Positions 32,595 through 45,110 of a DNA stretch of 64,000 nt are shown here, piece by piece. Below the pieces are notes generated by a model. It was not told the origin of the DNA and did no database searches. It saw only the letters and a program-made list of their open reading frames with translations. Source of the stretch: Oryzias latipes (lineage: Eukaryota > Chordata > Actinopteri > Beloniformes > Adrianichthyidae); the NCBI RefSeq assembly GCF_002234675.1, contig NC_019867.2, positions 32,742,385-32,806,384 on the forward strand, given 5' to 3'. The stretch's first letter is position 1. Each line of letters starts with the position of its first letter. The position numbers and the translations under genes are program-made.

Positions 32595-35500
32595 TTATGT
32601 GTGGTCATTCCAGTCGTCAGACTCTGGAAAGTCTTTCTGGAGGAGCTGGTCCCAGTAGCGGTCCGCTATGGCACTTGGCATAAATTCCTCATCACCCACC
32701 AAACGAATGGTCCTGATGTTCAGTAGGAAACTCAGACTTCCTGCAGCATCTGCAGAAGAACAAGTATGATCACATGTCCGCTCATTTTCACAACCCCTTG
32801 GGGTTGCTGGAGCCTATCCAGGGTTACCCTGGATGGTGTGGTGTGTGTAAGTGTGTGTGAGTATGTGTGTGTGACTGTGTGTGTAAATGTATGTGTGACT
32901 GTGTGTGTAAATATGTGTGTAAATGTATGTGTGAATGTGTGTGTAAATGTGTGTAAATCTATGTGAATGTGTGTGTAAATGTGTGTAAATGTGTGTGACT
33001 GTGTGTGTGACTGTGTGTGTGAATGTGTGTGAATGTGTGTGAATGTGTGTGAATGTGTGTGAATGTGTGTGTAAATGTATGTGTGACTGTGTGTGTAAAT
33101 ATGTGTGTAAATCTATGTGAATGTGTGTGTAAATGTGTGTGAATGTGTGTGAATGTGTGTGAATGTGTGTGAATGTGTGTAAATGTGTGTAAATGTGTGT
33201 AAATGTGTGTGTAAATGTGTGTGTAAATGTGTGTGTAAATGTGTGTTTAAATGTGTGACTGTGTGTGACTGTGTGTAAATGTGTGCCACTGTGTGTGTGA
33301 ATGTGTGTAAATGTGTGTGTGACTGTGTGTGTGTGTGACTGTGTGTGTGACTGTGTGTGTGACTGTGTGTAAATGTGTGTGTAAATGTGTGTTTAAATGT
33401 GTGACTGTGTGTGACTGTGTGTAAATGTGTGTGACTGTGTGTACATTTTTGTGACTGTGTGTGTGTGACTGTGTGTAAATGTGTGTGTGACTGTGTGTGT
33501 GTGTGACTGTGTGTGTGACTGTGTGTGTGTGTGACTGTGTGTAAATGTGTGTGTGACTGTGTGTGTGACTGCGTGTGTGACTGTGTGTGTCCAAAGAAGG
33601 TAGAAAGTGTTATATAACCTCGTCTGGCTCTAACATGGCGACGTCTGTTTGGCGGTTAAGTGGCGACTTAAGGCGTTTTCTATGGATGACGTCTCTCAGT
33701 TCTCTTTATACAGTCAATGCCTATAAGGTCAAATGAGAATCTACAAACCTAAACAGCTCCTGTAGTTTTATCAAAGCAATAAAACACAGTTCCATCTTTT
33801 GACCACCAAGACAAAATCCCCAAAACGTTTTCTCTGCTGCTTATTGCCTTTGGGGAGTTTCAGCATACAGACGATATTCTGGATGATGAGGTGGGTCATG
33901 TGACCAAAACCCTGGTCGGGACAGCGGTCATCCTCTGGGGGGGCATGCTGGAGAAAACAAAAGTGGAGATAACAGCATGTATGCGTGTATGTGCACGTGT
34001 GTGTGAGAGGCCCGTGTGCACCACCATCAGTGACGGACAAACTGCAGAAACTTTGCTGAAGACGCGTCACTAGGGCCTGATGAGGACGGCGCACAAAGAA
34101 ACCGTCCTGCCTGTTAGCGTTTAATCGGCGTTCATGTTGGCGCTGGGCAGAGGAGGGAGGGGCCACAGTTCTATCCCCTCACAGAGGCGCTTTTCTTCTC
34201 AGTATGGGAGGACAATCATCTTTAAAGCGCGGTTAACGGCCTTAAAAGACATTTTCTATTGACGCGGTCAAAGCGACAGCGCTTGTGTGGTCGGCAGGAC
34301 GATTCACGTGGCGCCGGACAATGTTTGGGACAGAGCGGCGCGGCTGCACCTGAGCCAAAATAACAAGTTCAGCATCTGCTGATCCCGATGGACGTCAAAA
34401 GAAATACCGGCTCAATGATCAGCTGACCTCTACATCCGACTCCACATGTGCTGGGTTTCTGTGGACTTTATTTTGTAGATGATATCATTTAGACTTTCAA
34501 ACTAAAAGCTTTACCAGGTGGAAGTCCGGGCAGCAGGAAGCCACAGTCTGACCAAACGCCGTCTTTCTCTACACTTCACAGCTGACTCTACACACACGCA
34601 GCCTGGAAGCATCCTAACACGACTGCTGGGGTCTGACTGAGACCCACGCAGTCCCAGTCATGACAGAGACGGACATCTGCTCAGCAAATACCAAGAGGCA
34701 CCGACCGTGGGGGGGTGGAGCAGGAGCATCCATGCGGTCTTCCAGGCGCGAGTGTGGCGTGTTTTCCTCAACCTCCATGTTCAACAGAAGCTGTGACAAC
34801 GGCACGTCTCTGAAGGTCACCTGGAGGGTAAAGGGGCGGAGAACGGAGGCTGTCAATCAGTCCAGCATCCGTGGCTCTAGAACCAGAAAGCAGCGGCTCT
34901 GGTGACTCGCCCTGTCCAGAGCGTACGCTGAGCCCACGGGAATGTTCTTCCCGATGATCCACTCCATCCAGCGTTCCGGAGCCGGGAAAACCTTCCCTTT
35001 GCTCATCATTGAACCGTCCGCCAATAGACGTGCAAGGTGATGTTTACCCTGCAAGAGGGCAGACAAGAGGGCAGTCATGTCCCTGTCCTACCCTCCACGA
35101 AGCCTCTGCAGGTACGTCCGTCTGTTTGCATTGATACCTTCATGAAGGAACATTATCTGAGAGTGGAAGCAAAAGAAAACAATGCCAGGACTGTGGCTTC
35201 CTGTCATCAGAGTGAGTTGGAGGTCTGACCTTCCACAGCAGCTGCAGAGCACTTCCAGGCGCCAGCGCCCCCCCCTGTATGAGCAGACCGAGAGGCCTGC
35301 TGCTGACTTTGGTCCTGCTCTGCCCTTTCACTTTGACCTGCTGCAGGAACGTTTTCCGACAGAAGCCAGTTGTGTTGCTCTGCAGGCCACGATGGGGAGG
35401 GGGCTTCCCTCCCCGGGTTATCGGACAGCCCAAAGGTCCACTCCTGTCATCCTCTTCTCCACTTGGACAGGAAGTGCCCGTTTCCTCGCCAAGTTCTCCG

Positions 35501-38500
35501 GGGGTCTGCTCCATCCTCTCTCCGGTGACAGACTTGTACTGAACTGCTGGAGGCGGAGCTTGGAGCTCAGTTCTTGCAGCAGCAAAAGTCTCTTCCAGAT
35601 GCAACTGCTTCTGCAGAACCTCCAGCAAAGTCCTCTGACAGGACGCCAAGGAGAGGAGATGGGTCCTCAGCACACGGCGCCGAAAAGAGCCGGACACCTT
35701 CCTGCACAGACCAGAGGCTGGTTATGTTAGAGGAGACTGCAAAGCAGAAGCTTTCTTCAGAGTTTTAGTCAAGTCAACATGGCGTGTTGCTCGGGTCACT
35801 AAGCTCAGTGTGAATGCACCCCCCCATTCTGCACACGCAGTGAAGGCAAACATGCTAAAATCATGGCTTCTATTGCTTTGCTGGTAAACAGATGCAACCA
35901 GGACAGTAACATGTGTCACAGGCGTTCCAAGAAACAGGCCAAACCAAAGTAGAGTCAATATCAGCAGGGGCGGGTTAAAGCAGACCATGGGGGGGGGGGG
36001 GGGAGGGGGGCATTTATTAAGTGGTTACTGTGTCTAGCAAAAGAAAACAGGAAAAAATTATCTACAGTTAGAGTTTGGCTGAAAAGACTTTTGACCTGAA
36101 ATGATTTGGAAAATCAAAGCAGGAGTCATCCTGCTTTCCTAGTCTCCTGGTTTGTGACTCACTGAAATCTCCTGCAGAGGGCGTCTTTCTCCAGACGCTG
36201 CTTGGAGAGGACGTCCCTCAGCACAGACTGAATCTGGACACAAGCTGCCTGGAATCTGTCTGCAAACAACAACAGGATTGAACAAAGCAAGGCAGCGTCA
36301 CAAACACGCCTGCAGATCTTCTCATTACGCTCACCAGCACTGCGGCCCCCCGTCAGACGCCAGGCCCTCATTTCTCTCTGCTTCCCCTTCAGCTTTTCCA
36401 AAGTTGCTCTTCTGGCCAATGAATTACGCAACTATCAGAAATAATAGAGTTCAAATGAATAAAGGAAGTCAGAAACACACCTTCCAATGAAACATCTATG
36501 TACGCTGAATGCTGGTTCTTGCATCGAGTTTAGCAACAGGAAGTGTGAATGTAGGAAGTAACTCACATCAGCAGCGCTGACCTTCATCAGCTGAAGGTTG
36601 CCTGGGCCTTCACCTGCTTCTCTGACCTGCAGGTGAGCTGGGCGGGTGCAGCGAGGGGCGGAGGATGCAGCACCTGAAACAAAACTCCTTCAGTTTACCG
36701 ACAAAGGAAAGCGGTGAAAATAAAACGGAAGAATGTGAATCTCAACTCATTTTAAAGCATGTAGATCCTGACAGGTTTGTCCAGGTAGAAACGGTTCTAA
36801 AACGGGCCAGAGCTGAAGAGCAGGTCAGACTTCATATCTGCCTGCACCTTAAAGCTTTCTACAACCATCTGAAGATCCCAGAGCGTCCACCCTAACAGGA
36901 ACAGGAGGATCCTTTTATTCCTACAACCCGCAACAGCCTGACCTCAGGGCTCCAGACTGCAACCATTTGGACTGAATTTTACATCCAGTCGCACATGTGC
37001 TACCAGTAAATTTGCCTCCCCCATCCTCTGTATTTTTTATACATTAAACGTGGAAGGGGCACGTCAATGATCTATGAAATGAGCAATGAAATCGTCAATG
37101 AGACGCGAGCGCACACTCACGCAGACAGACACACACACTCGCGTGAATACTCCTGAGACTGGAGCACACGCGAGCGCACACTCGCGTGTCATTGAGTGAT
37201 GCCTGAGGCGGCCAATGCGTGTGAAAAGAATAGGGAAAGTCACTGCAAGTGGCTAAATGCGTGGAGGGGGCGGGGCCTATCGAGTGCGCGTAAACATCTG
37301 TGGGAAGGAAACGGAGACAAATATCCTCACAACCTCATATGTGCGTCTGAGCTATGAGTAAGCAAACTATTGATTCGTTCTTCCGACCTGCGGCTGGTGT
37401 ACCAGGGCCAGAGTGTACAGCAGGGGTCTCAAACTCGCCAAGCAAACCACGGTTCTCATCATGCACGGCTGTTACGGCATGACACCGCTCCCGCGGGAGA
37501 TGGTCAGCTGAGGAAAATAAATGTGAATAAATATGATCTGTGATATTACATCTTTTATAATTGTTTTAATGTTTTGTGATGGATGTAGCCTTTTTTTAAT
37601 CAGTTGGTATTTTAAATTATTTTAATTGATCAGTGAACTACAAAAAAACCATCAGGAAGCATGTCCCATAATGCATTGTTTGGTAGTCTGTAGGGCAGCT
37701 TTCAGTCAGTTCAGTACTAAATTTCCAGCTGTGTTTGGTCAGGGTGGGGTCTTGCCCCTTTCTGGTGATATTTTTGTTTTGATTGACAGGTGATGTTAGA
37801 GCAAAAATATGTCTCACACCAGGTGATCTGTGCAGCGTTGCGTCCATCTGGGTGATCTTAAATTATCGTGCATCTTGGCTGCACCTATTTGGTGTCACCA
37901 ACATGAATTTCCATCCCCTAATATTTACATACATTTAAGTGTTGTTTGAAACAGCATATTGTAATTTCTGCATCTATTATTAAAGTATTTATTCGTAATA
38001 CAGTGGAAATTAGTAGATTTGGTTAGAATGTTGATTTACGGTATGCGCCCCTAAATTTTCTAGTTGTGCCCCTAAAATTTTCAGTTAGGGGCCACTGTGC
38101 TCCTAGTGAAAAAAGTTAGTCTGGAGCCCTGCGAGGCCTTAAAAACTGCAGTCATTAAACCTCTCCTGAAGAAAAGCGGTCTTGATCCCACTGTACTGAA
38201 TAATTACAGACCTATCTCTAATCTGCCATTTTTAGGAAAAGTCCTTGAAAAAGTTGTCTACCAACAGCTCACTGACTTTCTCTTATTAAACAATTCGTTT
38301 GATGTTTTCCAGTCAGGTTTTAGACCCCATCATAGCACAGAAACTGCTCTTATCAAGGTAACCAACGACATCCGCCTGAACACTGATGATGGCAAAGTCT
38401 CTGTCTTAATCCTGCTAGACCTGAGCGCTGCCTTTGATACTGTTGATCATGGGATCCTTTTGCACAGACTCCAAGACTGGGTTGGCATCTCTGGATCTGC

Positions 38501-41500
38501 CCTAAGTTGGATCAAGTCTTATCTGGAAGACAGGAAATATTTTGTTGAAATTGGGAGTTGTGTCTCAGACTACATGGCCTTGACTTGTGGTGTGCCCCAG
38601 GGATCGATCCTGGGACCCCTTCTGTTCAACCTCTACATGCTGCCACTAGGGCAGTTAATACGCAGTAATAACATATCTTATCACAACTATGCAGATGATA
38701 CTCAGATCTATGTGTCACTGACAACAGGTGAATATGGGCCGGTGGATTCACTCAGCCACTGCCTCCAACAGATCAGTGTGTGGATGCAGAACAACTTTCT
38801 CCAGCTAAACTCAAACAAGACCCAAGTTATTATTTTTGGCCCACAGAAACAAAGAGAAAGTGTCAGCAGCTACCTTCATTCTCGGTCTCTCAAACCCTCA
38901 AATCAAGTCAGAAATCTAGGCGTAATCATGGACTCTGACCTAAACTTTAACAGCCATATCAAGTCAGTAACATCAGCGGCATTTTACCATCTGAAAAACA
39001 TTGCCAAAATCAAAAACATAGTGTCAAAGCCAGACCTGGAGATACTTATCCATGCATTTGTCTCCAGTAGGTTAGACTACTGTAACGGCCTGCTCACCGG
39101 CCTCTCCAAACGAGCTGTAAAACAGCTTCAGTACATCCAGAATGCTGCTGCTCGAGTCCTGACCAGAACCAGGAAGTATGATCACATTAGTCCTGTGCTC
39201 AGGTCTCTGCACTGGCTCCCTGTACCTCAAAGAATAGACTTCAAAGCAGCTCTGCTTGTGTACAAGTCTCTCCATGGCCGAGCACCAAAGTACATCTCTG
39301 ACATGTTAGTGCCATATGAACCATCTCGTACTCTGAGGACCTCAGGGGCCGGCCTCCTGTTGATTCCCAGAGTCAGAACTAAACAAGGGGAATCAGCGTT
39401 TCAATATTCTGCAGCTAAAATCTGGAACAGCCTCCCTGAAGTCGTAAGACAGGCCTCTTCTGTGTTCATGTTCAAATCTAGACTTAAAACATTTCTGTTT
39501 AGCCGTGTATATGACTGAAAGGTCCTATCTGCACTTTTCTTTCCTTCCTTTATTTTTAAATACATTTTCAAATTTTTTCTTTTCTTTTAAAGTAAATTTT
39601 ACGTTGATTATTTCTATGATGAATTGTGATTTTAATGCATTTTTCTGTTTTGTGAAGCACCTTGAATTACTTTGTGTACGAATTGTGCTACACAAATAAA
39701 CTTGCCTTGCCTTGAGCCAGAAACGCTGCCTTCCTGTCTGCTACCAAAGTTGCACCAAGAGCGGCGAGAAGAGAGCTGAACGCCGGAGTGAAGAGGGCCG
39801 CGGCTGCAAACGCCCAGAGGATTCAGGGACACCAATGATCCCAGGAGGACGTGGAGAGGCAATAAGTGTGTCACAGACACCGTCAGAGATACACAACGCC
39901 CCAGGGACCCCTCTCTCCCCGACACACCACACCCACTCCCAGGACTCCAACACCCCCCCCCAGCACCAAGACCCTCAACGTGACACCCGCAAAAGTGACC
40001 ACATGACGGCAGACGCCGCACTGCCTGTCGATCTGACGCTCCGATGGTCCGTCCCTCAGACCCTCAAATCCTTCCTTAAACCATCATTAAAACATCAACT
40101 AACTTCTTGGTTTGTCCACTTTTTGACCTCGCCCTCTTTTCACAGCCCCTCGGACCACCGCGCTGCATATGACCACCAAAAAAAATTGCTTTGAGTCATC
40201 ATTTCATTTCTGCCAGTGTTGCCAGGTACAGTCATGGTTTTCCAGCCTAAAAGTCACCTAAAAACCACCAGACCCAACATATTAATCAGGGATTAATTGG
40301 CCATAATGAGCAATAATTAATCATCCATTATTTATTTCTTCTTGATTTGATTGAATGTCTAACTTTGATGCATTTTTCTATTCAATTCCATCCACCATTC
40401 CTACAGTCAGACTCCTATTGAACTTCATAAACATGCCTTATTTTAATATCATAAACAGCACAGCTGTTTTCATGCCTAATTCTGTATTTTCAGTGCAGCT
40501 TGGCCTCAGATCTGAGCATTAAATAAATGACAGACTAATGTCAAATACGTAAACTATTAAACGGGAAGTGCAAACAGGAATGTTAAAAAAAGTATTAAAG
40601 CATCCGATTGTTAGCATACGCTGAGAAAACTAGCAGTGAGTTACAGATCAGGCAGTGATGGAGACAACCGACTCACTTCCTCAGGCAGACTTTGCAGCCT
40701 TGAAATGAAACAGGAAATGCGAAAATATTGTGATTTTGAGGGTTAAAGTGATTAGAATCAAAGGTATAGCATGCATTTATAGGTTAGTGGACACACATTT
40801 ACTTTAATAGTAGCTCTACATGTCCTGACAGCAGATGAAGATGATGGCAGGTGAGGCCCTGCTTCACCTGCCATCTGCCTCCCCCCACCGCTCGTCCCTG
40901 GTTCAAACGTATTTCAATGACCCAAAAACCACTGAACCGATCCCAGACGCGCCCAAAGACGTCCACCCACCCAGAGCCATTTTCACCCGCAAAGTCAGAA
41001 TCAAAGCCAAATCGCCCAATCTGGCATCACCGACTGATGGCTAACTTGCTGTTGACTGGAATATTCCACAGAACCCTTTCACATGATCAGTCTCATTTCA
41101 GTGATGTGGGGTGTTTTCGTTCTCACAGAGGTAAATTATAAAGGGCATAAAATGTATGAAGTGTTCAGCTGGGGGCCCTCAGAGTGGTGGGGCCCAAGGT
41201 ACTCGCCAACCTAATGGTGAGTCCGCCCCTGAATGTTGTGAAAGCAAAACCAGTATCTGTGGAGTTTCTTTGGAAAGAAAGGCCAGACAGATGTGCATGG
41301 ACCTTCACAGCTGCATGTGAACACATGAGAAATGGATTTCAGATCTGGAGACGGACCCCGACAGAACATGGACTGCTCCTCAGCTCTGCCTCACACTGAT
41401 CTGAGAGGCACAGCAGGCGGTTGCAGGCTGCAGCTGGGTTGTTCATGAATATCCATAAAGATTCAGCCAAGCCTTGGCTTCCATCACCTGTAAGGGAGCT

Positions 41501-44316
41501 TGAGGCTCACCTGTCTGCCGCTCCCCTTTTGCAGGAGCAGCTGTGAAGGTGAGCAGCAGCTCTTTCATCTCCTCATCGTCTGCCATCTCTAAAGCACTGA
41601 CGCCGCCGCCGTTCCTGTCCCTGGGGTTTGAGCCGCCCTCCAGGAGCAGCTTCACCACCTGCAGGCACAGCATCCGTCCCATGAGGAGGGGAGGAGCCTC
41701 TTGGACCGCTCCTCACGGACGCGCTCAGCCGGTTTCTGACACTCAACGCCGCCATGGAAACATCAACCTGATGGTCTTAAAACTCTGAGACCTTCTTGGT
41801 TGTTGGTCTGTTGCCGTCAGCCCGGCTCTGCTTGAAGGTCAGTGGATCCAAACCTTTTGTCTCCAATTTATCAGACTTGTGCTGTAGATTCTTTAAAAAG
41901 GGTCAAGCAAATAACAGACGGAAAAGCTGGTCAACAGATCCATTCCATGTGACGGTTAACGTTTGATTTTTAGGCGGCAACGGTCTTGAAGGAAGACCTT
42001 AAAAAAAAGAAAACATGTTTATCTGCATTATTTATTTACTTTCTTACTGATATTTTTGAGAATTTAATTTTAAGAATTGTTTGAACTCTGGATGTCCCGA
42101 CGAGGTTTTTTGGGCCCTGACCTGACTGACAGTCACTTGACCGATACCGAGTCCTGATCCGATACTTTCACACATTGAGAAAAATGAACACAATGATCCA
42201 GGTTCTTCACCCCATTTGCACCTTTACCTCCTAAACAGAGCACTTCCGTTTTATTTATCCAGCCCAATTTCACAACAGGCTTCACACCGGTAATTGTACC
42301 AAAACATAAATTGAACCATGAAATAATTTCTACTTCTTTGACATTGAACCCAAAGCTTTTGTGCGCCTCGCGCTCAAACTGCTGCTGCATTCGGCTGCGC
42401 TTTAACGCAGTCAAATGTCCTGATCCGTTCATGACATGCAGACGTCTACTAGGGCATTTATTTCAAATAGTAAGCTGGAAATATACAGCGCTGACTAAAA
42501 TACTAATACAATTACGATCGGGAGACAACATCCAAACCAACCAAGTCTGAGACGACCCGATCGGACCCGAGTTCCCGTCAGGTGGCGGGATGGGGTCACC
42601 CCTAGCTTGAACGTAAGCTTTCATTCTGTCAAAATGCAGCAAAAGCTTCTCAGGAAAAGGCAGAAACTGAAAGAAATGCTCATCAAAATGTGATCCAACA
42701 AAATCCACTGAAAAAAACACAAAGAGACGCTTTTTTTCTACGGAGTAAATAAAATCGGTTTAAGATAAATGGTGATTTAACCAAACCTGACATTTGTTTT
42801 GGTTTCCCAATTAATCTTTTTTTAAATGACTATTTTTCAAGTCTACATTGCTTTGAACTAATGTTGCCCATTTAGATTGGAGTGAAACTCCCCTTCCGTG
42901 ATGATGTAAAGCCCCCAGAGGCGTCAGAATCCGGGCCTGGAGGGCCGGTGGACAATGTTTTCCAACCAACCTGCCATTGAAGCTCCTTATTGGCTAAACA
43001 CACCTGAACGATGCGACAGACGGACGCATCTGTTTGTCACCGTCACAGAGGCCCTCTGGCCCTTGAGGCCTGGAGTTGGACCCTGGGCCAACACTGCATC
43101 CAGTCGGGTCTGGTGCAGTCACCGGAGCGGCGGCAGAGAACGGACGGCTGCCGTCCTGCTGTAGCAAAGTCCTCTTGGTCGTTGTCCTTATAAAAAGGAT
43201 GGGGCGGTTCTGGACCTGTGTGATCAGCCTCTGGTCCCCCAGGTGTTAAATGACCAATAAGACGCTCTACCACACACTTTGTGACCCGTGTCAGTGGAAA
43301 TGACGTCATGTTTACACCACGGTTTAATCTTGAAAAATGTACCGGATGCCCTTTACATCCGCTCGCATGATTTCCTGTTTAGGTTGTTTCCTTTGCCCCA
43401 CCTTCACGAAAACTGAAAAAAATTTGAAGCCAATGAAACGGATTCGGAGCGCCGGAGAGGCTGGACCGGACTGGAGCAGCGGGACTGCCTCTGGCACGTT
43501 TGAAGTCACATAAAGACTCCGGTGGCTGCACCGCAGCTGGACCGGATGCAGCGTAAGCCCACGGTGAAACCCCCTAACCCCTTCCAGTCACTGTGGAAAA
43601 AAGTCTGAAACGTGCGAGTAAAAACCTGACGGTGTCCAGCACAGACGGCATCGTGCAGCGGCGTCACGCCCCTACACCTGGCGTTGGTGGTAGCTCCCGC
43701 CTTCAGGAGCTCCTCCACCACAGTCACATGGCCCATGGCAGCAGCTTCGTGCAGCGCTGTCCAGCCTGACAAACACATGGCATCAGTATGAACTCCAAAC
43801 ACCTCCAGGATCAGCACGCGCTGCAGAGGGACCTGCATAGTCCTCCATGTTGACACTGATCCCCGCCTGGAGGAGCATCCTGACTTCAGCCGGGTTGTTC
43901 TTCCTGCACGCTTTGTGAAGGAGCGTCTCCCCTTTGCTGTCTCTCTTGTGGAGCTGACGCTGGTTTAAGGTTTTCAAATCTTTACAGACTTTTTCTTAGA
44001 AGAGGAGATAGAAAAAAACAGGACAAATTACATTGAATCTTTCACGGCATGGTCTTCACTTTCTAAATATCTCACCGACTTCTGCTGGTTCTCCCAAGCC
44101 GGCCTCACACTGCCTTCTCCCAAAAGACTCATCTTCCTCGCCGCTTTGGGCCTGTTTAGGGCTCGTCTCCATGTTTGGTGTGATGGGACAGCGGGACCCT
44201 GAGGGCGCCGTCATGTCCACAGTGGCGTCCGTGACCTGGCTGCATGCCAGGTCACGCAGCAAACTCACAGAGTCGTCATCTGAGCAAGACGACTGTCCGT
44301 CATCCGTCTGCAGCAT
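32595..44316 (-). CDS. ankyrin-repeat, coiled-coil, RAMA-domain protein (ankrd31-like)
   Basis: Reconstructed coding exons, high to low: 44316-44076, 43994-43833, 43765-43626, 41658-41511, 36637-36567 (tentative start), 36431-36335, 36259-36163, 35701-35230, 35048-34911, 34820-34692, 33947-33869 (end uncertain) and 32749-32595. Together they give 1,929 nt, 642 aa plus stop, with all phases joining. The order is: acidic N-terminus; three ankyrin repeats (SKGETLLHKACRKNN, GWTALHEAAAMGH, GVTPLHDAVCAGH, then ALEMADDEEMKELL); a charged helical stretch (ATLEKLKGKQREM; LRDVLSKQRLEKDALCRRF; RVLRTHLLSLASCQRTLLEV); a RAMA-like domain (GLLIQGGALAPGSALQLLWK, GKHHLARLLADGSMM, SKGKVFPAPERWMEWIIG); and the C-terminus MPSAIADRYWDQLLQKDF. 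Ankyrin plus RAMA is the architecture of vertebrate ANKRD31, a meiotic REC114 partner. Human ANKRD31 is far longer (about 1,870 aa) and lies elsewhere, so the name is not assigned. Confidence 0.75.
32840..33592. repeat. TG-rich simple repeat array
   Basis: About 750 bp of (tg)n interrupted by 'aaatg', 'aatg' and 'actg', giving mixed 10-16 bp periods such as 'tgtgtgactg' and 'tgtgtaaatg'. It lies in the last intron of the ankyrin/RAMA gene. His/Thr/Ser open frames here are artefacts. Confidence 0.95.
33616..33725. repeat. dispersed repeat, inverted relative of 50,270-50,400
   Basis: This contains 'gtctggctctaacatggcg' and 'atacagtcaatg'. The reverse complements of both phrases appear at 50,270-50,400 ('cattgactgtat', 'ccatgttggagccagac'). 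They are two copies of one interspersed family in opposite orientation. Confidence 0.6.
35984..36010. repeat. poly-G run
   Basis: Near-continuous G tract in an intron of the ankyrin/RAMA gene. Confidence 0.85.
37000..38095. other. intron sequence with hAT-like end
   Basis: Part of the large intron of the ankyrin/RAMA gene. At 37,424 'caggggtctcaaactc' looks like a hAT terminal repeat, but I found no partner end nearby. Nothing coding is supported. Confidence 0.4.
38130..39716 (+). mobile_element. 5'-truncated L2-clade LINE with reverse transcriptase
   Basis: A plus-strand non-LTR retrotransposon whose open frame continues to the stop at 39,516-39,518. It holds the C-terminal half of ORF2. 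The reverse transcriptase motifs are LKTAVIKPLLKK and NNYRPISNLPFLGKVLEK, the FQSGFR block, LLDLSAAFDTVDH, CGVPQGSILGPLLFNLY and the catalytic NYADDTQIY. Past the RT come 'HWLPVPQRIDFKAALLVYKS' and 'FQYSAAKIWNSLP', both typical of the fish L2/Maui group. The 3' tail 'gcaccttgaattac ... ttgccttgcc' is L2-like. The endonuclease and 5' part are missing, so it cannot move by itself. The ~470-codon frame is undamaged, indicating a recent insertion. Confidence 0.88.
39720..41180. other. intron sequence, unresolved
   Basis: Pro/Ser/Thr-rich open frames occur on the plus strand at 39,712-40,194 and 40,835-41,141. None shows a recognisable domain or flanking splice sites. They may belong to degraded repeats. 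Confidence 0.35.
42920..43260. repeat. dispersed repeat, related to 2.6 kb
   Basis: This shares 'gtcagaatcc', 'gaagctccttattggct' and 'aacacacctga' with 2,578-2,670, and has 'ggccctctgg ... ggcctggag'. It lies in an intron of the ankyrin/RAMA gene. Confidence 0.5.
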
Positions 44317-45038
44317 GACTACAGCCCAACCCAAGCAGAGGTCACATGATGGTCACATGATGGTCACATGACGCAAATCCCATCCTCAGATTCATTCTTA
44401 AACCGAGAACAGTTTTGATTCACTTTTATTAAAGGAGTGTCCATCAAATGATGTCTATCATTAAATGATGACCATGTAAACTACAAAAGACAACTTCACA
44501 GGTTTCATCATGAAAACATTTATACGTCTGATAAATGAGTAAATATTAGTCTGACAGTAAAGTGCTCTGAGTTAACAACTAAAATCTATTTTCTGTTTGT
44601 GTCTCATTGCAAGAATCTGCTGAAACTTAAAACAATTTCTTTGACTTTAACTAAACAATGTTTTTTAGATTTGAAACTGCTGATGTGTTTTTAAAATGGG
44701 ACAGACCAAATGAATTCTAGGGGTAACTCTGTAAAAACAGGAATGGTTACCAAAGGAAACTGCTGCTGTTTTGGCCACAACTTTGTCAGCGTTCAAAAAG
44801 AAAAAAAGTTCAGTTCGGAATCTAAAAAATTACTTAGTAAAAATTAAATAAATAAAAGCGCTTCGCCGTCAGCTTTGTTGGTTCAGCCTAAAAAAAGCGC
44901 CAACCGTGTTAACGTTAAGCTAGCCCTAAATCTTACCGTAAGACACACTTTAACGTTTCTGTAAGACTTTCAGTGACGGCACCAAATACTAGTATGGACT
45001 CAAAACCAGCGCTGAGGGGTTTTTGGGGACATAATTAC

Positions 45039-45110
45039 CTGAAAAAGGAAAAATTCACTTCGCCTTTGCTCCGCGCTCTGTGCTAGCCTCCGGGACACTT
45101 TTACGCATGC
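45039..45110 (-). other. probable noncoding first exon and promoter of the ankyrin/RAMA gene
   Basis: On the minus strand, GC-rich sequence with several CpGs ends in TTTTTCAG followed by GTAATT, a good donor at 45,038. There is an acceptor just before the ATG-bearing exon at 44,316. This fits a short 5' UTR exon. The 5' limit is a guess. Confidence 0.35.

Noticed and set aside
33247..33594. His/Thr/Ser frame
   Set aside because: Translation of the TG-rich simple repeat.
39712..40194. 160-codon plus-strand frame after the L2 element
   Set aside because: No domain, no splice context, low-complexity Pro/Ser/Thr; not supported as a gene.
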